From Candidatus Saccharimonadota bacterium (GTDB lineage Bacteria > Patescibacteriota > Saccharimonadia > Saccharimonadales > UBA4665), in contig DAHVAE010000005.1 of NCBI GenBank assembly GCA_027314795.1, positions 1 through 16,601 of the forward strand: 16,601 bases of DNA, in the 5' to 3' direction. Within the stretch, counting starts at the first letter, position 1. Each line of letters begins with the position of its first letter. Position numbers and translations under genes: made by a program. The notes under the pieces are model-generated. The model searched no databases. It had not been told where the DNA came from and worked only from the letters and a program-made list of their open reading frames with translations. Positions 1-6,202 of this stretch are shown piece after piece.

Positions 1-45
1 ATTTTCTTCTCTTCCAGTTAGAAATGGTGCACCCTTAAACTGCAC
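1..45 (-). CDS. Possible 5' end of an unidentified minus-strand gene (partial)
   Basis: A minus-strand frame is open from a stop near position 65 to the window edge. Read from a GTG at 45 it begins MQFKGAPFLTGREEN. The complement of the upstream bases contains AGAGG seven bases before the GTG, which would serve as a ribosome binding site, and a TATAAA-like element lies just upstream. Only 15 codons are visible, so no family can be assigned and chance is a real possibility. If real, it lies downstream of the membrane-protein gene that ends at 90, on the same strand. Confidence 0.25.
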   Translation of the reverse strand, partial: MQFKGAPFLTGREEN

Positions 46-89
46 TAACAAGCCTCTATTTTATAATTTACTTATGAAATCAGAATCAG

Positions 90-692
90 CTAAAAGCCAA
101 TTTTCCGAAGTACATTGTCTAGTGCGTCTCGATGAGCTGTTTCTTTTGGTAGGGCATCATTTAGAGCAGAGACGATCTTCGGCTCGATATCGCTTGTGAA
201 ATAAATGTACATATATGGCATGAACCGCTTTAAAGGAGTTAGTACGGCACTTCGGCCATCGCCATGATGAACTACTGCGAATGACCGATACTCTCCAAAT
301 TGATGGTAGCGACCGTTAACAGTAAAACCATATCTGGTTAATTGGTAATTTACTGTCCTTGGTTTCTTGGTAGCATAAACACCAATTAAGATGCCGCTAA
401 CGATTATTACCCCGGTTGTTATTTTATCTTTGGTTAATAAATAAATACTACCAGTTACAATTACCGTAACAATCAATAAGATAAGGTACCAACCGGCTTT
501 TTTACTATCAGAAAATGAATCTGGTGCAGCCCAATTAAAAAGCGGTTCATCGCCACTACCAACTTGCGCATTTTCTTGGGGCTCATGCGACTCTCCGCTG
601 TCTACGACAGGTGTATTTTGTTGCTGTTCAGCCTTATCGTTCGGGGTATATTTAAAACCATCCGTTCCGTCATCTTGTTCAGCCATAACCAT
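90..692 (-). CDS. Two-helix membrane protein of unknown function, possible PH-like domain
   Basis: I do not recognise this 200-residue protein. The first 60 residues are acidic and glutamine-rich and look disordered. Two closely spaced hydrophobic helices follow at about residues 67-87 and 91-107, separated by a short charged turn (TKDK). The rest, from about 112 to 200, is soluble; its strand-rich start (YQLTRYGFTVNGRYHQFGEY) followed by a terminal helix resembles bacterial PH-like domains behind a membrane hairpin. That resemblance is a guess from pattern only. The start is ambiguous: ATG at 692 and ATG at 686 are in frame, and only a weak AGG lies upstream. The gene is divergent from hsp20 across a 174-bp AT-rich gap. 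Topology suggests both ends of the protein are on the same side of the membrane. Confidence 0.75.
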   Translation of the reverse strand: MVMAEQDDGTDGFKYTPNDKAEQQQNTPVVDSGESHEPQENAQVGSGDEPLFNWAAPDSFSDSKKAGWYLILLIVTVIVTGSIYLLTKDKITTGVIIVSGILIGVYATKKPRTVNYQLTRYGFTVNGRYHQFGEYRSFAVVHHGDGRSAVLTPLKRFMPYMYIYFTSDIEPKIVSALNDALPKETAHRDALDNVLRKIGF

Positions 693-772
693 ATTTTAAC
701 CTATAAAACTACTTAACCCAGTATTTATTTATAAGTGTTGTATTAATTATGTTGTAAATAACCTTATTTACA

Positions 773-802
773 TTGCTTTTAGTTACTGCGCTAGGCTATA
801 GT
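773..802 (+). promoter_or_regulatory. Putative promoter of the hsp20 gene
   Basis: TTGCTT (773-778) and TATAGT (797-802) are spaced 18 bases apart and fit a housekeeping sigma-70-type promoter. The predicted start lies about 55 bases before the Hsp20 ATG. I saw no CIRCE inverted repeat, so HrcA control is not supported. Confidence 0.4.
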
Positions 803-866
803 ATAAGAAATACAAAAAAGCAAGTTTCTAACCAAACAAACGATATCTAAATCGGAGGGTAATAAT

Positions 867-1349
867 ATGGCGCGAAGAAATCGCGATGACGATCTTCTGC
901 TAGAAGAAGACGACGAATTAGCGGCCGCTTTTTTGGGTGAAGAAGACGTTCCTGCATCTCCTGTAGCTACAGAGCAGCCACAAGAGGGTCCGACCGCAGA
1001 AGAGTGGGACGAAGACGATAGTGTCCCAGGACAACTTGCTGTCGACGTTTATGAAACAAGAGAGAAGTTAGTAGTAAAAGCTCGTACAGCTGGTGTTAAC
1101 AAAAACGAGCTTGATGTTAGCATCTCTGACAACCAACTGACTATCCGCGGCACTTTAAGTGCGGGCAGTGAAGATGATGTTGAAAATTACTTCTTGCAAG
1201 AATGTTATTGGGGGGAGTTTTCAAGGACTATAGCCCTACCAGTACCAGTTAAAGAAGAAGAGATTGAAGCTGTACTAAAGGATGGTGTTTTAACCATCAG
1301 CTTTGGTAAAGTAAAACAAGACACGGTTAAAAAGATTGAGGTTCTCTAA
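867..1349 (+). CDS. Hsp20 / alpha-crystallin family small heat-shock protein
   Basis: This is an ATP-independent holdase that binds unfolding proteins and keeps them soluble in the cytoplasm. The 160-residue length is typical. The N-terminal 50 residues are very acidic (LLLEEDDELAAAFLGEEDVP). The alpha-crystallin domain spans roughly 55-150 and is recognisable from VDVYETREKLVVKARTAGVN, a DNQLTIRGTL strand and the family ending DGVLTISFGK. The tail KIEVL supplies an I-x-V motif of the kind that bridges sHsp oligomers. The start is well set: GGAGG at 854-858 lies eight bases before the ATG. The gene appears monocistronic or weakly linked to the following glycosyltransferase, since a hairpin and short T-run sit between them. 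The acidic N-terminus is the only unusual feature. Confidence 0.93.
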   Translation: MARRNRDDDLLLEEDDELAAAFLGEEDVPASPVATEQPQEGPTAEEWDEDDSVPGQLAVDVYETREKLVVKARTAGVNKNELDVSISDNQLTIRGTLSAGSEDDVENYFLQECYWGEFSRTIALPVPVKEEEIEAVLKDGVLTISFGKVKQDTVKKIEVL

Positions 1350-1365
1350 AAACAACTAAAGTTGC

Positions 1366-1390
1366 AGCTATCTACGTGAGGTGGCTTTTT
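1366..1390 (+). terminator. Hairpin with short T-run overlapping the next gene's ribosome binding site
   Basis: AGCTATCT (1366-1373) can pair with AGGTGGCT (1379-1386) across a five-base loop, giving eight pairs of which two are G-U. Four further T residues follow (1387-1390). This resembles a weak intrinsic terminator after hsp20. The 3' arm is also the Shine-Dalgarno sequence of the downstream gene, and the T-run forms part of its TTG start, so it may act as a translational switch rather than a terminator. Confidence 0.35.
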
Positions 1391-2633
1391 GAAAGCAAAT
1401 ATATTCCAGAAAAAAACTATAGTTATTGATAGAAAGCTAGCCAGAACAGTAGCTATATTTATTATCCCGGTTGTTTTATACCTAACCTTAATCTCTATTG
1501 GATTAGTAGGCGAGGGCAGTCAACAATTTTCGCAACTTGCAGAGTCCTTTGTCCACGGCCATACCTACTTCTTGCATCCTATTGGCGGTGTCGGTGAGGA
1601 CCCAGTCTTTTACCATGGCAAGGTTTATTGGGACGAAGGGCCATTCCCATCTATTGTTTTAATGCCATTTGTCGCTGTTTTTAATATTTGGCACAGCTTC
1701 TTTTATCAGGGGTACGTTAAGTGGCTACTAGTTTTACTGATAAGCTTATTTGTTTATAAGCTGGCTAGAAAGCTAAACTTTACAAAAAGTGACAGTTTAA
1801 TTTGGATGTTTGGCTTTACTTTGGGTTCAGTATTTATGGGTATTGCTAGCGTGTCTAGTGGTTGGTTGTTTGCCCAAATAATTGGAGCGCTCCTGACTTT
1901 TTGGGGCCTATATGAATATATGACTAAAAGACGCTGGTGGTTAATTGGTCTGCTGACTGCTTGCTTACTTCTAACCAGAATCCCGGCAGCTGCTATTGTA
2001 GTATTTTATCTACTGGTTATATTTCTGGCTAAGACCGACTGGAAGACTAAGCGCAAACAGTTATTTCAACTGTTAATCTTCTCGGTTATTGCAATAGCGT
2101 TACTTGGTGCCTATAACTGGCAAAGATTTGGTAGCCCACTAGATAATGGCAACCAGTACCAACTATTGTCTCTAGCTTCTTCAGAGGCTAGGTCAATGGG
2201 TGTAGTATCTCCAAGCCATATTCCGACAAACCTTTATACAATACTGCTCCGTGCTCCAACACCAGTGTTAATTAACAATGTCTCTTGGAGTTTAAAAGCC
2301 CCTTGGGTTGAAAATAATCCGTTAGGGGTTAGTATATTTATCACCTCACCATGGTTGCTTTATCTATTTACTAAACGTTGGTCAAAATATCCTAGAGATG
2401 CTAAATATTTAGTAATTGCTTCGCTTGTTATATTGGTCTTACTACTATGTTATTTTGGTGACGGTGCTGATCAGATGGGTTATAGATATGCTATGGACTT
2501 TATGCCAGGACTGTTTTTAGCACTCATGATGATTTACCGAAAGAATACCGGTGCTATTAGCACTGGGATGAAAATCTTACTACTTGGATCAGGGGTGACT
2601 AACTTTTATTTGTTGGTCAGTTATATCCGTTAA
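1389..2633 (+). CDS. Polytopic GT-C type glycosyltransferase (PMT/ArnT-like)
   Basis: This 414-residue protein is an integral membrane protein with about ten hydrophobic segments, the first near residues 20-40. The large outward loop after it contains HGKVYWDEGPFPSIVLMPF (about 76-94), very like the HG(K/R)xYxxxxPG-type loop of dolichyl/undecaprenyl-phosphate-mannose protein mannosyltransferases and other GT-C enzymes. The late segment GYRYAMDFMPGLFLALM is also typical. Such enzymes move a sugar from a lipid-phosphate carrier onto a protein or glycan on the outer face of the membrane. Donor and acceptor cannot be told from sequence. The start is a TTG with AGGTGG (1379-1384) four bases upstream; no better start precedes the first helix. 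The gene converges on the pilin array and overlaps its last gene by four bases at a shared TTAA. Confidence 0.75.
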   Translation: MKANIFQKKTIVIDRKLARTVAIFIIPVVLYLTLISIGLVGEGSQQFSQLAESFVHGHTYFLHPIGGVGEDPVFYHGKVYWDEGPFPSIVLMPFVAVFNIWHSFFYQGYVKWLLVLLISLFVYKLARKLNFTKSDSLIWMFGFTLGSVFMGIASVSSGWLFAQIIGALLTFWGLYEYMTKRRWWLIGLLTACLLLTRIPAAAIVVFYLLVIFLAKTDWKTKRKQLFQLLIFSVIAIALLGAYNWQRFGSPLDNGNQYQLLSLASSEARSMGVVSPSHIPTNLYTILLRAPTPVLINNVSWSLKAPWVENNPLGVSIFITSPWLLYLFTKRWSKYPRDAKYLVIASLVILVLLLCYFGDGADQMGYRYAMDFMPGLFLALMMIYRKNTGAISTGMKILLLGSGVTNFYLLVSYIR

Positions 2634-3070
2634 GCTCCGGATTGAGCGCCAATGTTGCTGGCCGTACCTAGGACATAGTGAACAATAAGCTGTGCTAGCA
2701 CAACAATTACTAAACCAATGATGGCATATATCAAGGTGCTTTTGGCACTTGAGACGCTCCCGCTTTCGCCTCCAGAAGTAATATACCTAAAACCAGCGTA
2801 GATGATCATGATGACAGAGATAATACCGACTACTACTGAAAAGATGTCAACGACTGTTTTCGCTAAACCTTTTATTCCTGAGGTTATGCTGCCAGAAGTA
2901 CCACATGAATATGATCCACTGGATCCACCGCCAGAAGTAGCATTAATACCACTACCAACATCGCTGCCAATATTGCCGCAAGCTGCTGCTCCGACAGGTA
3001 TAAATACCGGCATAGATAGTGTTAAAAAAGCAAGTAATATAATGATTTTGTTCTTCAAAACGTTTAACAT
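2630..3070 (-). CDS. TrbC/VirB2-like pilin-type membrane protein (array member 6, last transcribed)
   Basis: The 146-residue protein has a signal-like helix (about 8-25, ending VGAAAC), a Gly/Ser-rich exported segment with two cysteines (C31 and C56, the only ones), and a two-helix hairpin at about 73-94 and 112-134. The hairpin carries the array signature GFRYITSGG, a VxxAKxTLIYA turn and a GLVIVVLAQ helix. This is the architecture of VirB2/TrbC pilin subunits of type IV secretion systems. An unusually strong GAGGGGG lies just before the ATG. A 74-bp gap separates it from the preceding array gene, so it may have its own promoter. It shares long identical nucleotide stretches with its neighbour at 3145-3618, implying recent duplication. 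Its stop overlaps that of the convergent glycosyltransferase by four bases. Confidence 0.82.
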   Translation of the reverse strand: MLNVLKNKIIILLAFLTLSMPVFIPVGAAACGNIGSDVGSGINATSGGGSSGSYSCGTSGSITSGIKGLAKTVVDIFSVVVGIISVIMIIYAGFRYITSGGESGSVSSAKSTLIYAIIGLVIVVLAQLIVHYVLGTASNIGAQSGA

Positions 3071-3095
3071 ATTCCCCCTCTAATTAGTTTTCATA

Positions 3096-3124
3096 AGTCT
3101 ATAAACATAATAATACATAATCAA
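3096..3124 (-). promoter_or_regulatory. Possible internal promoter for the last pilin gene
   Basis: On the minus strand TTGATT (3124-3119) and TAGACT (3101-3096) are 17 bases apart. Each matches the sigma-70 consensus at four of six positions. It falls in the only sizeable gap of the array, directly before a gene with the strongest ribosome binding site of the set, so separate or boosted expression of that pilin is plausible. Confidence 0.3.
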
Positions 3125-3144
3125 TTTGAATTTTAACAGTCTTT

Positions 3145-3618
3145 TTAACTGTCGTCTCTTAGTTGGCTGCTTGTAATGCTACCGACAGCATTACTGGCGG
3201 AATTAAGCACACTATGAACAAGGATCTGCGCAAGTATGGCAATAGCCAGTCCAACCAGAGCATATATCAAGGTGTTTTTAGCACTAGCCACGGCATTGCT
3301 ATCTCCGGAAGAAATTATGTACTTAAAGCCAGCAATTATAACCATGATGACAGAGATACTCCCAACAAAGAAAGACATTATATTCACTACTTCTCTAGCA
3401 ATATTTGTAAAAGTGTTTGTAGTTGCATTTTTAGAACAACTTATCGCAGTTACGCTATTTAAACCCCCACAAACTTCTTGTTTAAATGTCGAGGCGGTTG
3501 AAAGACTCTTGATTGGAGCTAAAGTCGGCGAAGTTGTCGGGCTATCTGCTGCGACTGTAGCTAGACTTAACATACTAAAAAGTGTGGTTATCGAAATAAA
3601 TAGTTTAATGTATTTCAT
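3145..3618 (-). CDS. TrbC/VirB2-like pilin-type membrane protein (array member 5)
   Basis: This 157-residue protein has an N-terminal signal-like helix (about 5-23, followed by VAADSP), a Ser/Thr/Pro-rich exported stretch, two cysteines only (C50 and C61), then a membrane hairpin with helices at about 77-97 and 116-138. The segment GFKYIISSGD and the VASAKNTLIYALVGLA run closely match the neighbour at 2630-3070, and the two genes share blocks of identical bases. The ribosome binding site is weak (GGA about eleven bases before the ATG), and the start is 21 bases after the stop of the preceding array gene, so coupling is likely. The C-terminal tail (AVGSITSSQLRDDS) is longer than in the other members. 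The role as a pilin-like subunit of a T4SS-type apparatus is inferred from fold and context. Confidence 0.8.
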   Translation of the reverse strand: MKYIKLFISITTLFSMLSLATVAADSPTTSPTLAPIKSLSTASTFKQEVCGGLNSVTAISCSKNATTNTFTNIAREVVNIMSFFVGSISVIMVIIAGFKYIISSGDSNAVASAKNTLIYALVGLAIAILAQILVHSVLNSASNAVGSITSSQLRDDS

Positions 3619-3639
3619 CTTTAAAATTCCAATTTAATT

Positions 3640-4032
3640 TTATCCTATATGACCTAATACGAATACCACTATTGTTTCAGCTAAAACTGCAACCGCTACT
3701 CCTGCCAATGCATAGAGTAGGGTATTTCTAGCGTTAGTTATAGATTGAGCATCGCCATTGGCAATAATAAACCGAAAGCCAGCAATTAGTATGACAATTA
3801 CAGAAGCTATACCAATTATAAAAGAAATGACTTCAATAGCAGATTTAAGAGTTTTTAAAACAGGATTGCTGCCAGTTTTAGTTTGGGCATTAACTTCATT
3901 ACAAACACTAGTACTAGCAGCCTGGCCACCACATGTTTCTGAGTTGCTAAATATATTAACTGCATAAACTGGCGTAGATAACACCAGTAAGCTGAGGGCC
4001 ATAGCTGTGAGTATAATTAATATCTTTCTCAT
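3640..4032 (-). CDS. TrbC/VirB2-like pilin-type membrane protein (array member 4)
   Basis: The 130-residue protein starts with a clear signal peptide (MRKILIILTAMALSLLVLST then PVYA, a good cleavage site after residue 24). A short exported loop follows with two cysteines (C34 and C44, TCGGQ and SVC). The hairpin helices lie at about 66-86 and 104-126, with GFRFIIANGDAQS and ARNTLLYALAGVAVAVLAE between and within them. After signal removal the mature chain would be about 106 residues. The ATG overlaps the preceding gene's TGA (ATGA, 4029-4032), and AGGAAG sits three bases upstream, so translation is probably coupled. Confidence 0.8.
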   Translation of the reverse strand: MRKILIILTAMALSLLVLSTPVYAVNIFSNSETCGGQAASTSVCNEVNAQTKTGSNPVLKTLKSAIEVISFIIGIASVIVILIAGFRFIIANGDAQSITNARNTLLYALAGVAVAVLAETIVVFVLGHIG

Positions 4033-4349
4033 AATCTTCCTAGTATAAAGGCGACTATAGCCTCCGCGCTTATTGAAACGGCAAGCCCAATAACTGCATA
4101 GATAATTGTTTCTCTAGCTTTTTGGACGTTTTGAGGATTACCACCAGAAGTGATAAACATTAAAGCACCAATTATAATCATCAGCAGCGATATTACCCCT
4201 GCAATACCGAAAAATATCCCGAGTGCTGTTTTTAGCTCAGTTGAGCCAGCGTTGACTGCAGGCAGCCCAGTACTACAATCACTGCCGCCCTGTCCAGGAC
4301 AGGTGACACTTGCACCTGATGCAACTAATTTCAAAAGAATTGTTGTCAT
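4029..4349 (-). CDS. TrbC/VirB2-like pilin-type membrane protein (array member 3)
   Basis: I place the start at the ATG at 4349, giving 106 residues. There GGGAG lies nine bases upstream, and the ATG shares its A with the stop of the preceding gene (TAATG). A longer frame reaching 4400 would add an out-of-family leader with four extra cysteines and overlap the neighbour by 52 bases, so it is rejected. The protein has a short hydrophobic N-terminus with little room for a classical signal peptide, two cysteines (C17 and C25, TCPGQGGSDC), and a hairpin with helices at about 42-64 and 81-104. The signature FITSGGNPQNVQKARETIIYA is shared with the other members. It ends FILGRL, overlapping the next ATG by four bases. 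Confidence 0.8.
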   Translation of the reverse strand: MTTILLKLVASGASVTCPGQGGSDCSTGLPAVNAGSTELKTALGIFFGIAGVISLLMIIIGALMFITSGGNPQNVQKARETIIYAVIGLAVSISAEAIVAFILGRL

Positions 4350-4720
4350 TAGTGAAATCTCCCGGCAACAAAGCTCACTAGGGCAGCGGAAAGAACACAT
4401 ATTGCTAACCCTATAGCTGCTCCAAGCATTGTGCGCATAGCACGACTGGTCTGTTCTGGGTTACCTCGACTGGTAGTGTATTGGATACCTGCATAGATAA
4501 TAATGCCAACCGCAGCGATACCAGCAACTCTAAGCAAAATCTCAATCACTGCCGCAACAATTAACCAAATATCTGAAAGACTAGTTAGTTGAGGACTACA
4601 GGTACCAGATGTGTTGGTACCGTGCAAGTAATGGTACCAAGTTGGAAACCCAAAAATACTCCCACCTGAAGGTGTACAAGCAAAGTGTTGTGTAACTAAT
4701 AATTTATGTATTAAGTTCAT
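4349..4720 (-). CDS. TrbC/VirB2-like pilin-type membrane protein (array member 2)
   Basis: This 123-residue protein lacks an obvious signal peptide: the N-terminus MNLIHKLLVTQHFACTPSGG is only weakly hydrophobic. It has an aromatic stretch (FPTWYHYLHG), paired cysteines C15 and C41, and the hairpin helices at about 52-76 and 94-116. The loop YTTSRGNPEQTSRAMRTML aligns with the array signature but is more basic. A third cysteine lies inside the last helix (AICVLSA), unlike in the other members. Its ATG overlaps the stop of the preceding gene (ATGA, 4717-4720), and no independent promoter is visible. It may be a divergent or minor subunit. Function is inferred from fold and position. Confidence 0.77.
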   Translation of the reverse strand: MNLIHKLLVTQHFACTPSGGSIFGFPTWYHYLHGTNTSGTCSPQLTSLSDIWLIVAAVIEILLRVAGIAAVGIIIYAGIQYTTSRGNPEQTSRAMRTMLGAAIGLAICVLSAALVSFVAGRFH

Positions 4721-5163
4721 GGATGAAGGAACCCTCCGGGTACTACATAGTTTAATATGGCATAAGCAAATATAAAGACAAGTAATGCAATGGTCGAGCT
4801 GATTAACCTTTTAACTGCCGCCTGGGTACCATTAGGGTCACCTCTAGCGACAATATACTGAATACCGCCAACGATAACTGAGGCGATAATAACTAAACCA
4901 ACACCAGCTGATAAAAATCTAATAACTGCAAACAAAAGGTCTGTTATGGGGTTGCCTTTCTGAGAACAGCCAAAGTTTATACTTGTCGGTACCGCTGAAT
5001 AACCACTGCCACCGCCACATTGGGCTGTTAATTTAATTGATTGGTGACTTTCTTGGTTTAAAATTGGCATTGAAAATAACAGGAAAAATACTAAAATTAA
5101 TGGCCATAGGTTAAGAAAATTACCTAATTTAATTTTTGATTTTAAACTCTTCATTTTGGTCAA
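4717..5163 (-). CDS. TrbC/VirB2-like pilin-type membrane protein (array member 1, first transcribed)
   Basis: The 148-residue reading has a basic N-terminus (MTKMKSLKSKIKLG), a signal-anchor helix (about 19-35), an exported loop with two cysteines (C49 QCGGG and C66 NFGC), then a hairpin with helices at about 75-98 and 115-140. The loop GIQYIVARGDPNGT follows the array pattern; the last helix is the most divergent. Two starts compete: TTG at 5163, with AAGG seven bases upstream, or ATG at 5154. If transcription starts from the extended -10 at 5183-5175, that AAGG would not be in the message and the ATG, or near-leaderless initiation, becomes likelier. It leads the minus-strand pilin operon. 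Confidence 0.8.
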   Translation of the reverse strand: MTKMKSLKSKIKLGNFLNLWPLILVFFLLFSMPILNQESHQSIKLTAQCGGGSGYSAVPTSINFGCSQKGNPITDLLFAVIRFLSAGVGLVIIASVIVGGIQYIVARGDPNGTQAAVKRLISSTIALLVFIFAYAILNYVVPGGFLHP

Positions 5164-5174
5164 ATTATATCCTT

Positions 5175-5203
5175 ATAATAACACCACTACAAGGTGTTAT
5201 ACT
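5175..5203. promoter_or_regulatory. Dyad-symmetric bidirectional promoter/operator between pilin array and VirB4 operon
   Basis: ATAACACC (5178-5185) and GGTGTTAT (5193-5200) form a perfect inverted repeat with a seven-base centre. Each arm contributes the TG-n-TAT start of an extended -10 element: TGTTATACT on the plus strand (5195-5203) and TGTTATTAT on the minus strand (5183-5175). Each -10 lies where the other promoter's -35 would be. Predicted plus-strand transcripts start near 5210, essentially at the ATG at 5212. The repeat may be the promoter itself or a repressor operator covering both. Confidence 0.5.
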
Positions 5204-5211
5204 AGTGCTAT

Positions 5212-6186
5212 ATGGCATCATACAAACTAATTCAAGATATTGAAGCTGAAGACAAGCTTTTAGGACCACTAAGTTTCAGGCAGTTTGTCTATGCTGTTGT
5301 GGCCGCTGGTCTTTTATACTTTAGCTACCTTTTATATACCCACCATGGAGAACTTCTAGATATTATTACGATACCAATTGCCTTGTTTGCTGGCTTTTTA
5401 GCTTACCCTTTTGGTAAGGATCAACCGACTGAAGTTTGGGCTTTAGCTAAGTTAAGATTCCTATTTAAACCAAGAAGGCGTATTTGGGCTCAGAGTGGTA
5501 TCAAAGAATTAGTAACAATTAATGTTCCTAAAAGGGTCGAGATTCAATTAACTAATGGTCTTACCCAAACAGAAGTTAAGTCGCGTCTACAAGCTCTTGC
5601 AAATACTATAGATAGTCGGGGCTGGGCAACAAAAAACGTTACCAGCGTCTACCAAAACCCAATAACAAACACTGATTCGGATCGCTTAATTAGCGCCCAG
5701 ACTTTAGCCCAAAGTGTACCAGATGATGTTGTCGACTCAGTCGATCCCTATGACGAACAAACTAGCCCAATAGCTCAACAAGTTGACCAACTACTCAGTT
5801 CCAGTTCTTCTCAACACCGCCAGCAGCTCATAGAACACCTTAATGAAGTTAAAAATGACTTACATCAATCGACTGCTGCTCCAGTGGTGGAAGGACCCCA
5901 AGTCCAACCCCAAGTAAATCTGCCTCCAGAAAATATTATAGAGTCTGAACTAAAAAGGGCTTATGTTAATAGCCATTCATCTTTAAATAATATGCACGCT
6001 ATCCGTACACAAGTCGCACCGATTTCACAACCAACTCAACAACCGATAAGTCAAACTACCCCAGATCCTGTTATAATGAACTTATCTCAAAGAGACGACT
6101 TAAACGTTAACGTTATTTCAAATGAAGCTAACCGTGCGTTACCTAAAAACGGTGGCAATAATGAAGTATTAATATCTTTGCGTTAA
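5212..6186 (+). CDS. PrgI-family membrane protein of a T4SS-like apparatus
   Basis: The first 100 residues match the PrgI family found beside VirB4 in Gram-positive conjugation clusters and in CPR genomes. Two helices lie at about 24-42 and 50-67, flanked by the family-like start MASYKLIQDIEAEDKLLGPL and the segment FGKDQPTEVWALAKLRFLFKPRRR. PrgI proteins may act as a small inner-membrane component that docks VirB4, comparable to VirB3, but their exact role is not settled. The remaining 220 residues form a Gln/Ser/Asn-rich, low-complexity cytoplasmic extension that makes the protein far longer than the usual roughly 100-150. No Shine-Dalgarno is visible at normal spacing, and the extended -10 ends eight bases before the ATG, so leaderless translation is likely. 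It heads the operon with the TraC-like and VirB4 genes. Confidence 0.82.
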   Translation: MASYKLIQDIEAEDKLLGPLSFRQFVYAVVAAGLLYFSYLLYTHHGELLDIITIPIALFAGFLAYPFGKDQPTEVWALAKLRFLFKPRRRIWAQSGIKELVTINVPKRVEIQLTNGLTQTEVKSRLQALANTIDSRGWATKNVTSVYQNPITNTDSDRLISAQTLAQSVPDDVVDSVDPYDEQTSPIAQQVDQLLSSSSSQHRQQLIEHLNEVKNDLHQSTAAPVVEGPQVQPQVNLPPENIIESELKRAYVNSHSSLNNMHAIRTQVAPISQPTQQPISQTTPDPVIMNLSQRDDLNVNVISNEANRALPKNGGNNEVLISLR

Positions 6187-6202
6187 CCAAAATAGGTGGG
6201 TT

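Noticed and set aside
3123-3156. A short hairpin around the stop of the 3145-3618 pilin gene (ACAGT/ACTGT)
   Set aside because: Only about five pairs, AT-rich and followed by A residues rather than a T-run on the transcript; too weak to call a terminator.
4350-4400. An upstream extension of pilin member 3 to an ATG at 4400
   Set aside because: It would overlap the preceding gene by 52 bases and add a cysteine-rich leader absent from its paralogues; the ATG at 4349 has both GGGAG and a TAATG junction.
2802-4416. Several 69-133-codon plus-strand frames opposite the pilin genes
   Set aside because: They mirror the hydrophobic pilin coding sequence, lack ribosome binding sites and show no recognisable domains.
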